Source: Bacteroidota bacterium (lineage in GTDB: Bacteria; Bacteroidota; Rhodothermia; Rhodothermales; UBA10348). From it: DNA of 64,000 bases. The DNA lies in the NCBI GenBank assembly GCA_029262855.1, contig JAJCYP010000054.1:22998-86997 (forward strand). Direction: 5' to 3'. A model generated the notes under the pieces. It did no database searches, was not told the origin of the DNA, and was given only the letters and a program-made list of their open reading frames with translations. Shown piece by piece: positions 9,101 through 17,085 of the stretch. How positions within the stretch are numbered: the stretch's first letter is position 1; every line of letters begins with the position of its first letter. A program made the position numbers and the translations under genes.

Positions 9101-9822
9101 GGGTTGGTCAGGGTCGCGCTGGTGCCTGTGAAGTCGGACAGTTCGAGATTGCCATCGCGTGTGCGGCGGACGAGGTCATTGTAGTGGCCCAGGAACTCGC
9201 GAAACGAGAGCGCCTCGGCCCCCTTGATGCTCGGCACCATCAGGGTACGCTTACCTCGCTTCTCGATGTCGATGGCCAGACCCAGGTTGATCGATTCCCG
9301 GGTCACATGTTCGGGGGTCCCGTCCGTCTCCCGAAACGATGAGTTCATGTTGGGGAATTCCTTGATCCCCTTTACGATCGCAAAGGCAATCACGTGGGTG
9401 TAGGAGACCTTGTTGCCGCCAACATCCCGCTGCTGGGCGTTGATGAGCGTCCGGTTCTCGGCAAGAAGCTTGACCGGGACTGACCGGACGGAGGTGGCCG
9501 TCGGCATGTGGAGGCTGGCCTCCATGTTCTCGACGATCTTCGATGCCGCGCCGCGAATGGCCTTGGCCTGCACAGCTTCCTCGGGTGAAGCAGGAGCCCC
9601 ATCTCCCGAGCCGACAGAAGGCGTGACCGCGGGAGCCACGGCGGAGGCGGGCGTGGCGGCGGCGGGCGCGGCTTCTGTGCTCGTGTCGTGCGCGACGAAC
9701 TCGGCGCCGGGGTCATAGTCGGCGAAGAAGTCACGCCAACTTTCGCTGACACTGGAGGGATTGTCCAGATACTGACGATACAGGTCTTCGATGTATCCGG
9801 TGTTGAATCCGAGGTTGCTCAC
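6148..9822 (-). CDS. kgd: Fused 2-oxoglutarate dehydrogenase E1 / succinyltransferase E2 (Kgd-type)
   Basis: A 1224-residue TCA-cycle enzyme of the Kgd/OdhA architecture, with an E2-type acyltransferase domain fused in front of a thiamine-diphosphate E1. Residues 1-40 are the OGDH N-terminal helix (GYIEDLYRQYLDNP...SWRDFF), followed by an Ala/Pro-rich linker. An E2 catalytic domain spans about 80-340 with the TSTYDHRVIQGA active-site motif near residue 296. From about 370 comes E1, with IGMAHRGRLNVLANI, GDAAFAGQGVVGETLHLS, VINNQIGFTT and HGYEGQGPEHSSARLERF. No lipoyl domain is visible. The start is GTG at 9822. No gene for a lipoylated E2 or E3 lies nearby, so those partners must be encoded elsewhere. 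Confidence 0.94.
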   Translation of the reverse strand: MSNLGFNTGYIEDLYRQYLDNPSSVSESWRDFFADYDPGAEFVAHDTSTEAAPAAATPASAVAPAVTPSVGSGDGAPASPEEAVQAKAIRGAASKIVENMEASLHMPTATSVRSVPVKLLAENRTLINAQQRDVGGNKVSYTHVIAFAIVKGIKEFPNMNSSFRETDGTPEHVTRESINLGLAIDIEKRGKRTLMVPSIKGAEALSFREFLGHYNDLVRRTRDGNLELSDFTGTSATLTNPGMIGTILSVPRLMQGQGLIVGVGSIGYPTEYHAFPPEVIAKTGISQVMSLTSTYDHRVIQGAESGAFLKYVQDLLVGHHGFYEEIFLSLGIPYQPFVLASDSTPQVGGHQRNEMDMIRKQARVLQLIRAYRVRGHLQADVNPLGYTWAYHSELDPKEYGLTIWDLDREFVTGGLGGADVLPLREILAILRQTYTRKVGIEFMHISDPQEKRWLVERIEPVRGAEPISETAKKRMLEKLNAAEAFETFLHTKYIGHKRFSLEGSETVIPMLDMVLSDAAEQETQEVVIGMAHRGRLNVLANILNKPYEVIFSEFEGNIDPSTTQGSGDVKYHLGAKGEHTAPSGATVKVTLASNPSHLEAVNPVVEGMARAKQEAIRDARPQSARRDYHDSVIPLLIHGDAAFAGQGVVGETLHLSQLPGYETGGTVHIVINNQIGFTTGPEAARSSTYASDIARMIQAPIFHVNGDDPEACVRVARLALDFRQVFNKDVVVDLLCYRVRGHNEGDEPTYTQPLLYQKIEAKRSVRKLYTELLLRRGDMSPNEAEQLLDDFRDKLQEAFARTKEVSEEVVPQAPENPLARPVRESIVKVDTAASQEHIDKTIASLMNFPEDFHVHKKLLRQFQRREKLYNDDRKVDWGFAEALAFGTLLAEGIQVRLSGQDSRRGTFSHRHGVVYDQNTADEYVPLNHVADNQGRLYIYDSLLSEYAVSGFEYGYSVAAPKALVIWEAQFGDFANGAQIIFDQFLSAAGEKWGQASSLVLLLPHGYEGQGPEHSSARLERFLQLCAEDNMRVCNITTPANLFHALRRQIHAEAKRPLIIMSPKSLLRHPLAISDPNEFTEGHFREILTADHESPEEVERVVLCSGKIYYDLVQKLEGDPAATRRVAAVRVEQLYPLDSEGLKNELGRYPATAEVVWMQEESANMGAWQFIRYQLEDILEELRSSRQRVHYAGRPASASPATGSSHIHQYEQTAILETAIGVVVA

Positions 9823-9925
9823 AGAGAGAAAGCGTTGAGTGCGACGATGAGGATGCGCTCCCTGTCAGCGCAGGGGGCGCGCGACCGCGGGGCGAGAGCG
9901 CAAACGATGGGCCTGAGGGATTGGT

Positions 9926-10963
9926 TCATTTCAACCAGCCCCGATCACGGTACCATGCGACGGCTTCGTCGAAGCCATCCTGGAGCGGGACTTCGGCGGC
10001 ATAGCCGAAGTCATTCGCTGCCGAGTCGGAGCTGCACATGATGCAGGCGTCCCTGATCTCCAGGGCCTTCTCGCGGTTGAGCGGAGGGTACCGACCAAAC
10101 AGCCCCGCGACTTTTTCGACCAGCGTCCCCACGGGAACGATCAGGGCAGAGGGTATTCTGAGCGTGAGCACGCGTCGCCCAAGCGCGGAGGCCGCCGCGT
10201 CGCGCACCGCGGACCACGCGTACGCCGGATCAGCGCCCAGGAAGTACGTACGGCCCTGGCTGACCGGCGCCTCGGCGGCGTCGATCATGCCGCGCACCAG
10301 GTCGCGAACGTGAACGAGCGTGAGGGCCGGCCCCTCGGACCCACCAACTACCGCGAAGAGCCCCCGCGATGCGCCCTGAATGACCGTGAAGATGTCTGTG
10401 TCCCGCGGTCCATAGACTGCCGGGGGGCGGACCACGGTGATGTCCAGCTGGTCCCGATACGCCTCCAGGGCCCGTTCCATTTCGGCCTTGCTGCGGCCAT
10501 ACATGGAAACCGGGTTGAGCGGCGTGGTCTCCGTGGCGACGGGTTCGTCCGCGCGCCCCACCGCAGCCAGACTGCTGACAATCTGGATTCGCGGAGGGAC
10601 CTCGAGGCTGGAGGCCGCCTCAAGCAGGTTGATGGTTCCGGCCACGTTTGCCCCGTGGAAGGCCTCCCACGAGCGGGCTCGCGTGCGACCGGCAACGTGG
10701 AATACCAGGCCGCAGCCGTCCATGGCCCGGGTCAGCGCGGCCACATCGTTCAGATCGCCGGGCACGGGCGTGTGGGCGACCTCGCCCAGCCAACCAGGAT
10801 TCTTGCGAACGAGGCACCGGATCTGGCCGTAGCCGCGTCTTGAAAGCGCCTCCACCAGGTGACTTCCTACGAAGCCGGTACCGCCCGTCACGAAAACCGG
10901 CTTGTTTCTGCCAGTGGGCGAGGCGCCCGAGAGATCAGTCTCTTGCCGTGAGTCGGACGACAT
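9926..10963 (-). CDS. NAD(P)-dependent epimerase/dehydratase family protein
   Basis: Extended short-chain dehydrogenase (SDR) of about 345 residues. From the ATG at 10963 (MSSDSRQETDL), the Rossmann motif FVTGGTGFVGSHL begins near residue 23, and the catalytic YGRSK pair sits near residue 157 with upstream Ser residues (IVSSLAAVG). The remainder (VVRPPAVYGPRDTDIF, LVHVRDLVRGMIDAAE) is typical of nucleotide-sugar or dihydroflavonol-reductase-like SDRs. The substrate cannot be told from sequence. The gene overlaps the 3' end of the rRNA methyltransferase gene by 29 bases, so they are probably co-transcribed. The preceding gap 9823-9925 contains nothing I recognise. Confidence 0.88.
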   Translation of the reverse strand: MSSDSRQETDLSGASPTGRNKPVFVTGGTGFVGSHLVEALSRRGYGQIRCLVRKNPGWLGEVAHTPVPGDLNDVAALTRAMDGCGLVFHVAGRTRARSWEAFHGANVAGTINLLEAASSLEVPPRIQIVSSLAAVGRADEPVATETTPLNPVSMYGRSKAEMERALEAYRDQLDITVVRPPAVYGPRDTDIFTVIQGASRGLFAVVGGSEGPALTLVHVRDLVRGMIDAAEAPVSQGRTYFLGADPAYAWSAVRDAAASALGRRVLTLRIPSALIVPVGTLVEKVAGLFGRYPPLNREKALEIRDACIMCSSDSAANDFGYAAEVPLQDGFDEAVAWYRDRGWLK

Positions 10964-12335
10964 TCTCCACGTGATGGGTGTGAGGGAACAGGTCCACGGG
11001 TTGCGCCCAATCGATCTGGTAGGCGTCCCCAAGGAGTGCCATGTCGCGGGCCTGCGTCCGGGGATTACAACTCACGTACACCAGACGCCTGGGCCTCAAG
11101 GCTGCGATCTGGGCGACCACCTTGGGGTGGATGCCCGCGCGGGGAGGGTCGACAATCATCACGTCCGGGTTGCCGTGCTTTCCAATGAAGTCGGGCGTGA
11201 GCAACTTCAGCATGTCACCCGACTCGAACGTGACGTTCTCGATCTGGTTGATCCGGGCATTCTCACGCGCGTTTACCACGGACTCTTCAATCAGCTCTAC
11301 GCCGACCACGTGACGGACGCTTGGAGCCACGAACAGGCTGATGGTGCCGGCCCCGCAGTACATGTCGTACAGCAGGTCGTCAGGCTTGAGATCACCCGCC
11401 TCGCGGGCCACTTCGTAGAGCTTCTCGGCCTGCTTCGAGTTGGTCTGGAAAAAAGCGTTCGGCGCGATCTGAAAGGTGAGATCACCGATGCGGTCCGTCA
11501 GGTAGCCCGGCCCGTAAATGGTGTGGATGGATTCGCCAAATGCCGTCTGCGCCACGCCGGAATTGACGCCGTTGACCAGCGTGGTGATCTCGGGGAATCG
11601 CTCCTGATAGAAAGCCGCCAATTCTCCCATGCGGTTCGAGACGTGGCTTCGGGTCACCACGTTCACCAGCAGGTCTGACGTGTTGCCGGCCTGCCGAATC
11701 ACGAGATGGCGAAGAAAGCCGGCGTGCTTCCGGATATGCCACGGCTTCCAGTCATGCTCGACGGCGAACTCGCGGGTCGCGTTGACGATGCGTGCGCTCA
11801 GGCCGGACTGCAGGTGGCACTCGTCCAGGTCAATGACCTTGTTGAAGAAGCCCGGGGCGTGGAGGCCCAGGGCAAACGTCAGGTTGAAGCGCTCCTCGCT
11901 GGCGATTTCCTCAGACGTGAGCCACCGCTCGGCGCTGAAGGAGAACTCCATCTTGTTGCGGTACTCATAGATGTCCGCCGCGGCGATGGTATCCCTGACG
12001 GGAACGGACGCGAAGCCCCCCTCATGCTGCATGGCCTCGCTGACGCTCTGGGTCTTCGCGTCAAGCTGGGCCTGATACTGCACGTGTTGCCACTTGCAGC
12101 CACCGCAGGCCCCGAAATATGAACACCGGGGCTCGGTCCGGAGCGGACTCGCCTCAAGGAGTTCGACGATTCGAGCCTCCCCATAGGATTTCCGTTTCCG
12201 GACAAGCGTGGCCCTGACCCGGTCGCCGGGAACGGCACCCGGGACAAAGATCACGTAGCCTTCGTGCTTGGCGAGGGACTTTCCACGATCGGCGAATTTC
12301 TCGATCGTGAGCTCCAACTGGGCTCCTTTCTTCAT
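10935..12335 (-). CDS. rlmD: 23S rRNA (uracil-5-)-methyltransferase, RlmD/RumA family
   Basis: SAM-dependent enzyme that makes 5-methyluridine in 23S rRNA, 466 residues from ATG 12335. Order of parts: N-terminal TRAM RNA-binding domain (MKKGAQLELTIEKFADRGKS...), an iron-sulfur motif C-x5-CGGC (CSYFGACGGC) near residue 80, a central RNA-binding region, the SAM site YDMYCGAGTISLFVA, and the catalytic cysteine motif VYVSCNPRTQARD followed by DLFPHTHHVE. The in-frame extension upstream to 12806 runs through the cNMP-binding gene in another frame and is a shadow. The modified base (U1939, U747 or U54-like target) cannot be fixed from sequence, so the symbol is provisional. Confidence 0.92.
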   Translation of the reverse strand: MKKGAQLELTIEKFADRGKSLAKHEGYVIFVPGAVPGDRVRATLVRKRKSYGEARIVELLEASPLRTEPRCSYFGACGGCKWQHVQYQAQLDAKTQSVSEAMQHEGGFASVPVRDTIAAADIYEYRNKMEFSFSAERWLTSEEIASEERFNLTFALGLHAPGFFNKVIDLDECHLQSGLSARIVNATREFAVEHDWKPWHIRKHAGFLRHLVIRQAGNTSDLLVNVVTRSHVSNRMGELAAFYQERFPEITTLVNGVNSGVAQTAFGESIHTIYGPGYLTDRIGDLTFQIAPNAFFQTNSKQAEKLYEVAREAGDLKPDDLLYDMYCGAGTISLFVAPSVRHVVGVELIEESVVNARENARINQIENVTFESGDMLKLLTPDFIGKHGNPDVMIVDPPRAGIHPKVVAQIAALRPRRLVYVSCNPRTQARDMALLGDAYQIDWAQPVDLFPHTHHVENVVRLTARD

Positions 12336-12381
12336 GCACTTGCCGGCGCCAGAAGCGACCGGAGCTGACTTGGTGTACGGG

Positions 12382-12993
12382 CTACCAGCCCGGTGGGGGA
12401 TCGGCGTGGCGGGCGGCTTCGTCCGCCGCCTGACCGAGGTACTGGGCGGCCTCGATGGCGCCCTCCCGCTCAGAAATAATGCGGCGGGTCCCGACCAGGC
12501 GCTGGGCGAAATGCCTGGCCAGCAGGTTGGCGATGGCCGCTCCCGTTTTTGGGTGGCGCCGCTGGAGTGTGCGGAATTCAGGGCTGAACAGACCGAGCAC
12601 CTGCGTCGGGGAGGTCGCCTGGGCGCTCTCCGTCCGTTTGATGATTCCGCCGCCCAACAGACAGGTGGCCCCCAGCATGTCGTTCGGTCCGATCTCCCGG
12701 ACTTCCTGGGGCTCGCCGTCCTCACCCTCAACCAGAAGTCGAACGGAGCCCTGTCGAACGAGGTACAATCCGATCCCGGGATCGCCTTCGTAGTACAGAT
12801 ACTCATCCTTGCGATACGCCCGCTCGTGAAAAGCCTCCGCGAGGTGGATCAGCATGCCGCGCGGCAGCGGATTGAAGAGCGGGACTTCGCCGAGCAAGTC
12901 CGCCAGTGCGCGGAGCCGGGCGTCTTCTTCCTGCCTGAAGAGACTCTTGCCCAGCTTTCTGAGTCCGTCTGATATGGTGGTCGCCAACGACAT
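12382..12993 (-). CDS. Cyclic-nucleotide-binding domain protein without DNA-binding domain
   Basis: A 203-residue protein from ATG 12993 with a single Crp-type cNMP-binding beta-roll. The core LADLLGEVPLFNPLPRGMLIHLAEAF leads into YEGDPGIGLYLVRQGSVRLLVE and IGPNDMLGATCLLGG (about residues 30-125), followed by a helical region. No helix-turn-helix follows, so it is probably not a transcription factor; it may sense a ligand and act through protein contact. The canonical cAMP-contacting RxS triad after GE is not obvious (GATCLLGG), so ligand binding is uncertain. It lies between the rRNA methyltransferase and the Omp85-like gene, 2 bases from the latter's stop. Confidence 0.85.
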   Translation of the reverse strand: MSLATTISDGLRKLGKSLFRQEEDARLRALADLLGEVPLFNPLPRGMLIHLAEAFHERAYRKDEYLYYEGDPGIGLYLVRQGSVRLLVEGEDGEPQEVREIGPNDMLGATCLLGGGIIKRTESAQATSPTQVLGLFSPEFRTLQRRHPKTGAAIANLLARHFAQRLVGTRRIISEREGAIEAAQYLGQAADEAARHADPPPGW

Positions 12994-12995
12994 GG

Positions 12996-15383
12996 TCAGA
13001 AGGTATGGCCGATTCCGAACTGCGCCACAAGATCAGACAGCCCATCTGGCATAAATTCGCCTCTTCTCAAGGGATCGTGGACCTTGAAGGCGAAATCGAG
13101 CCTCACAATCAGGTAATCCCAGCCGAGTCGTATACCGATCCCGGAGCCTACGCCCAGGTCCCGGTAAAACTGGTCCAGCCGGAAGCGGCCCGCCGAAGGC
13201 CCCGGATTTCTCGGTCCTGACCATACGTTCCCGATGTCGACAAACGTGGCGATGCTCCAGTCGGCTTCGAAGAGTCCCCGGATCAGGACCTGTCGATGCT
13301 CGAGGGAGGCTTCGAGCTTGATCTCGCCGCCAAGAATATTGGTCCCGCCGACACCCACAGAATCCGAGAAGGAGGCTCCTCCGGGACCGAGCTCCCTCAG
13401 ACGCCAGGCCCGAACGCTTGAGGCTCCCCCGCTGTAGAACCTGCGGTCGAAGGGGACCACGTCTGCCGCGCCGAGAGGTTGCGCGAGTCCGACCACGGCC
13501 TTCCAGGCCAGCACCCTTCGCGGGTTCAGCGTGTGGTATCGGCGGAGGTCCACCAGCCCACGCACGTACTGGCGATAAATGAGCCTGTCATCACTGGTGG
13601 ATCCTCCAAAGAACGGGAGTCCAGGGAGACTGCCCTCGATGGTCCCCGGGTCAAAGATGTATCGATCCAGGAGATACGGCAGGTTGCCACCCACCTCGAC
13701 GGCCGCCTCGTAGGTGTGCCCATCGTCTCGACGAAAGGGGTCAACCCGGCCTGAACGGAGGGTATACCGGAGAGCGTTGTTTACCTGTGGCTGCGTATAG
13801 TCCTCGACGATCTGACCCTGCTGAACCGGGTCACGGATCGAGGCAAGCACGTCGTCGAGGAAGATCTCACCGAAGCCCTCGAGCGTATCCGGATTTGACA
13901 CACTCAGATCCAGGATATCCACGAAGGAGGTCAAGGTGGGCGAGTGCCGCAACTCAAGGCGATATCCGAGGTTGCCGCGGCCCCGCAACACAAGCCGGAG
14001 CGCGTCCCGCCGGGCCGCCAGAAAGCTGACCGACAACCTGGTCCTGGCATCGTATAGTCCAAGGGCACGGTCCAATCGGCCGAATGGCCACGTCAAGTAC
14101 GGGAAGGACAGAGTGCCCGATACGTCCCACTGCGAGCTGGTGAAGCCCTTCTGGAGACCGAGATCGGCGGCGATGGTCCCGGTGGTGCGCAGGCGAAACG
14201 CTTCCCCCCCGCCCAGGACGTTGAGGTTGGAGTAACTAAGCCCCAGCCCGGTCCCGATTTCGTTGTCACTGTCTGCGAATCCCCCGCTGCGCTGGAGCAT
14301 GAAGGTCTCGACCTGAATTCGATGTCGATCTCTGGTCTGAAGATCAAAGCGGAGGGGAATCACGGTCGAAGCCGAGTCCGGCCGTACCATCCTCAATTCG
14401 GTAAACGCGAAGACGCCAACGGCATCCAGTCGGCGCTTGGTAGCACTGACCAGGCTTTGGTCGTACCACTGGCCGGGTGCGAATTGAAGGGTTCGTCGCA
14501 GGACGTTCGGATCGATCCGGCTGTCGCCCACCACGCCGCCTGGAATCGCGAACGTCGTGTCCCCCCGGCTCACCATCACCGTGTCCAGCCTGCCTCCGAC
14601 GTCGTCCTGAGGGCCGGAAACGGCGAAGGTCAAATCGCCGAAACGATACCGCCGGTCCAGGCGAATATCCATTACCACATCGAATGAGTCAGGCTTAGCC
14701 GGGATGACCACCGCGTGAATGGAGTCCCGCGTGATTACCGCGTAGCCGTGGTCCCGCAGGAAGTCGAGTATGCGCCGGCCTTCCTCGAGGAGCAGCGGCT
14801 CGGAATAGCGCGTAGTGCCCCTGAGGAATCCGCTTGAAGAGGGCGTTCCCAGAAGGGCGCCATCGCGCAGATCGCGTTGCACGGAAGGTTCCAGCGGCTC
14901 GAGTCCTTCGTATCGAACCTCCCGGATGAACGTGGGAGGCCCGGGATCAATCCGGAAGACCACGTGGGTCTTCTGCCGCCCCCGAGTGGTGTCAATGATG
15001 GCCTCGATCGCGGCTCGCCTGAACCCTTCCTGGTTGTAGAAGAGTCTGAGCCGTTCAACGTCCGCCGCGACAACGGTGGTGTCGAGGGGGGCCGGAGGTT
15101 CTCCGCTGGCCCGGATGCCCCGCCCGAGTCGGCCGCCCATGCCATCGCCAAATCTATACAGCCAGAGCCACCAGTTCGCCCCTGGGATGTCGAGCAGTCT
15201 GCGGTTCCCGCGAGTTCTGGTTCGGAGCTGCAGCTGCTCCTTGGAGAACACCAGGTCGCCCTGATACCTGACGTGGGCCACACGATAGGTCCGCTGATCG
15301 GGCGCATTATCCTGTGCCCGTGCGACAGATGTGCCACTCAGCCCTCCGACCAGAACAATCAGGCCGAGCAGGGCACGAAGCAT
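12996..15383 (-). CDS. Omp85/BamA-family outer-membrane protein
   Basis: Outer-membrane beta-barrel of the BamA/TamA superfamily, 795 residues, likely acting in insertion or export of envelope proteins. ATG 15383 gives a signal peptide (MLRALLGLIVLVGGLS... ending ARAQ-D). POTRA-like repeats follow at roughly 35-300 (YRVAHVRYQGDLVFSKEQL, FIREVRYEGLEPLE, YRFGDLTFAVSGP). The C-terminal barrel occupies about 430-795 and contains the FYSGGASSVRAWRLRELGPG region typical of the Omp85 L6 (VRGY/F) loop, ending in a terminal Phe (FGIGHTF). The in-frame upstream extension to 15623 runs through the DUF2795-like gene and is a shadow. It could be a TamA-like protein rather than the main BamA. Confidence 0.9.
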   Translation of the reverse strand: MLRALLGLIVLVGGLSGTSVARAQDNAPDQRTYRVAHVRYQGDLVFSKEQLQLRTRTRGNRRLLDIPGANWWLWLYRFGDGMGGRLGRGIRASGEPPAPLDTTVVAADVERLRLFYNQEGFRRAAIEAIIDTTRGRQKTHVVFRIDPGPPTFIREVRYEGLEPLEPSVQRDLRDGALLGTPSSSGFLRGTTRYSEPLLLEEGRRILDFLRDHGYAVITRDSIHAVVIPAKPDSFDVVMDIRLDRRYRFGDLTFAVSGPQDDVGGRLDTVMVSRGDTTFAIPGGVVGDSRIDPNVLRRTLQFAPGQWYDQSLVSATKRRLDAVGVFAFTELRMVRPDSASTVIPLRFDLQTRDRHRIQVETFMLQRSGGFADSDNEIGTGLGLSYSNLNVLGGGEAFRLRTTGTIAADLGLQKGFTSSQWDVSGTLSFPYLTWPFGRLDRALGLYDARTRLSVSFLAARRDALRLVLRGRGNLGYRLELRHSPTLTSFVDILDLSVSNPDTLEGFGEIFLDDVLASIRDPVQQGQIVEDYTQPQVNNALRYTLRSGRVDPFRRDDGHTYEAAVEVGGNLPYLLDRYIFDPGTIEGSLPGLPFFGGSTSDDRLIYRQYVRGLVDLRRYHTLNPRRVLAWKAVVGLAQPLGAADVVPFDRRFYSGGASSVRAWRLRELGPGGASFSDSVGVGGTNILGGEIKLEASLEHRQVLIRGLFEADWSIATFVDIGNVWSGPRNPGPSAGRFRLDQFYRDLGVGSGIGIRLGWDYLIVRLDFAFKVHDPLRRGEFMPDGLSDLVAQFGIGHTF

Positions 15384-15417
15384 ATTGCTGTGGAGTTTGG
15401 TCGGCACCGAGGCCGGA

Positions 15418-15636
15418 TCAGTCCTCCTCGAAATAGAAGTCGTCGTCGCCGGTTGGGTAGTCCGGCCAGACCTCCTCGATGCTCTCGTAGGGCTCGCCGT
15501 CATCCTCCATGGCCATGAGATTGTCGCCAACCTCAGCGGGCGCACCAGTGCGATCCGCGTAGTCCATGAGTTCCACGCGGGTAGCGGGCCAAGGGGCATC
15601 CTCCAGATAGGAGGCCAAGTCAAGAGTCCAGTACAT
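15418..15636 (-). CDS. Small acidic DUF2795-like protein
   Basis: A 72-residue protein from ATG 15636 (MYWTLDLASYLEDAPWPATR...) that resembles short DUF2795 proteins. The body is a small helical unit (RVELMDYADRTGAPAEVGDN) and the tail is strongly acidic and aromatic (WPDYPTGDDDFYFEED). Function is unknown for the family. It is 34 bases upstream of the Omp85-like gene on the same strand and shares its promoter, so the two are likely co-expressed. A TTG two codons further upstream is also possible as a start. Confidence 0.8.
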   Translation of the reverse strand: MYWTLDLASYLEDAPWPATRVELMDYADRTGAPAEVGDNLMAMEDDGEPYESIEEVWPDYPTGDDDFYFEED

Positions 15637-15670
15637 GCTCAATTAGGCGGGGAGCAGATCGCTCGCGGCC

Positions 15671-15699
15671 ACTATAGTATCCTTCGTGGTGAAATGCAA
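15671..15699 (-). promoter_or_regulatory. Putative promoter for the DUF2795-like / Omp85 genes
   Basis: On the minus strand TTGCAT (15699-15694) is followed by 17 bases and TATAGT (15676-15671). This is a good sigma70-like pair, and its TTG...TATAGTGG spacing also roughly fits the Bacteroidota -33/-7 layout. It is about 35 bases upstream of the DUF2795-like start. Assignment is by motif only. Confidence 0.55.
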
Positions 15700-15702
15700 G
15701 AC

Positions 15703-15734
15703 GGCCGGAATAGCTATAGGGAAGCTTTCCGGCC
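15703..15734. terminator. Hairpin downstream of the M23 peptidase gene
   Basis: GGCCGGAA (15703-15710) pairs perfectly with TTCCGGCC (15727-15734). It lies after the M23 gene and just upstream of the promoter for the DUF2795-like gene. There is no clear T-run, so it may be a weak or Rho-assisted terminator. Confidence 0.4.
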
Positions 15735-15741
15735 GACACAA

Positions 15742-15779
15742 TGGTCTTTGTGAAACGACTGCCTTTCGGCAGCAGACCA
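15742..15779. terminator. Nested hairpin immediately after the M23 peptidase stop
   Basis: An outer TGGTCT/AGACCA stem (15742-15747 with 15774-15779) encloses an inner CTGCC/GGCAG stem with a four-base loop (15759-15772). On the minus strand it begins four bases after the M23 stop codon and the inner stem is followed by a short T-containing stretch. A transcription terminator is the likeliest role, though the U-tract is poor. Confidence 0.45.
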
Positions 15780-15782
15780 CGC

Positions 15783-16760
15783 TTAGTCGAAGATGACCGT
15801 TGTGTTCTCCGCCTCTTCCAGAATTTTCTGGTAGGCTGCCGGCGTCAGACTCGGAGCCAAAAAGTAGACAGGGTTGAGGGCGCGTCCTTCCAGATCCCGG
15901 ACCTCATAATGGAGGTGGGGTGATTTGGAGAGTCCCGTGCTGCCGCTGTAAGCCACGACGTCGCCACGGGAGACTTTTCGGCCAGGGCGGAGGCCCTTCT
16001 CAAAATTGCGAAGGTGCGCGTAGAGCGTGACGTAGCCAGCGGTCTCGTGTTGGATCTTGACGTAATTGCCGTATCCATTACCGCGCTTGGCCTCCAGGAC
16101 AACGCCGTCACCGGCGGCAACGACTGGCGTGCCTGTGTTGACGTTGATGTCGACGCCGTAGTGCATGCGGCGAACCTTGAGAATGGGGTGGTAGCGCATC
16201 CCGAATCCGGAGATAACGCGTCCCTCGGACGGAATCATGATGGGCATCTGTTCCAGCTGCACCTCGTAGTCCGAAGCATAGCGAGTCAACTCACGATAGC
16301 TGTCGGTCTGAAAGCCAACCTGCCGTTCGAGTCGGTCCAGTCCCTCGGCGGTACTCCGCAAAACGCGGGAGGCCGACGAACTGAAACGGGAGAACTCAGC
16401 GTAGGGATCGGCACCACCGACACCCAACTGGCGAATATCCTCCGAGATCGGGTCCGCCTGGAACAGAGAGCGGTAAAGCTCCTGGTCCTTCTCGCTCAGT
16501 TTCTCCAGTTCGGAGGAAACGGACGCGATTCGTTGATCGAAATCGGCCAGCTGCTGCTGCAGGGCCTCATTCTCGGCACGCAGCGCCAGTTCCTGTGGGG
16601 TTTCGACCACGTGATCCATTCCCCAGGTCAGACCCAAGGCGAGGATGACGGCGATAGATACCACGCCTGCCACCTGCATCTGCAGGCGCCTGCGCCGACT
16701 CTTCAGCTCGACGAAGGAGCAACTGTCGGAATCGTAATAGTAGTAGCGATGTTTAGCCAT
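15783..16760 (-). CDS. Membrane-anchored M23 family metallopeptidase
   Basis: LytM/M23 zinc peptidase acting on peptidoglycan, or activating amidases, from the periplasmic face; 325 residues from ATG 16760. The short N-terminus (MAKHRYYYYDSDSCSFVEL) is typical of Bacteroidota homologues. One transmembrane helix follows at about 31-48 (VAGVVSIAVILALGLTWG), then a coiled coil at about 55-100 (LRAENEALQQQLADFDQRIA). The M23 domain spans about 190-300 with GFGMRYHP, the metal ligands in HYGVDI, and the HLHYEV motif. All metal ligands look intact, so it is predicted active. A longer in-frame reading to 16946 has no homology-like features. Confidence 0.93.
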   Translation of the reverse strand: MAKHRYYYYDSDSCSFVELKSRRRRLQMQVAGVVSIAVILALGLTWGMDHVVETPQELALRAENEALQQQLADFDQRIASVSSELEKLSEKDQELYRSLFQADPISEDIRQLGVGGADPYAEFSRFSSSASRVLRSTAEGLDRLERQVGFQTDSYRELTRYASDYEVQLEQMPIMIPSEGRVISGFGMRYHPILKVRRMHYGVDINVNTGTPVVAAGDGVVLEAKRGNGYGNYVKIQHETAGYVTLYAHLRNFEKGLRPGRKVSRGDVVAYSGSTGLSKSPHLHYEVRDLEGRALNPVYFLAPSLTPAAYQKILEEAENTTVIFD

Positions 16761-17085
16761 GCGGCGACGGGGACCAACCTGATGCCGATATCTTTCGACA
16801 GATCTCTTATCGGCCAGGATTTGGGTTTCAGTAGGGGCCGTACTGCTTCGCAAGGGGATCATTCGGCTTTCACTTCGTCCACGATTCGAGGGCGCGCCTG
16901 TAGGACTGCTGTCTCGAATGGTGCTTTGGCGAAGGTCGTGGGGCATTCCCTGGGGGACGCCGGCGCGAGGCCGAATAGTCTGGGGGGCTAGTCAGTTCGG
17001 ATGAGGGGGGTGAACTCTACGCATAGGGCGAGGAGTCGGGCGATAATAGGCATCGCTGAACTCCCGGTCAATGACGAACCCGGGT
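16761..17085. other. 325-bp gap with no recognised gene
   Basis: Lies between the start of the M23 peptidase and the end of the RidA gene. I find no convincing ORF, tRNA, terminator or TAnnTTTG promoter in it. It presumably holds the promoter and leader of the M23 gene. An in-frame extension of that gene runs through part of it but does not look coding. Confidence 0.6.

Noticed and set aside
10935..12806. 623-codon version of the rRNA methyltransferase
   Set aside because: The first 157 codons overlap the cNMP-binding gene out of frame; conserved sequence starts at ATG 12335.
12996..15623. 875-codon version of the Omp85-like gene
   Set aside because: The extension covers the DUF2795-like gene in another frame; a signal peptide begins at ATG 15383.
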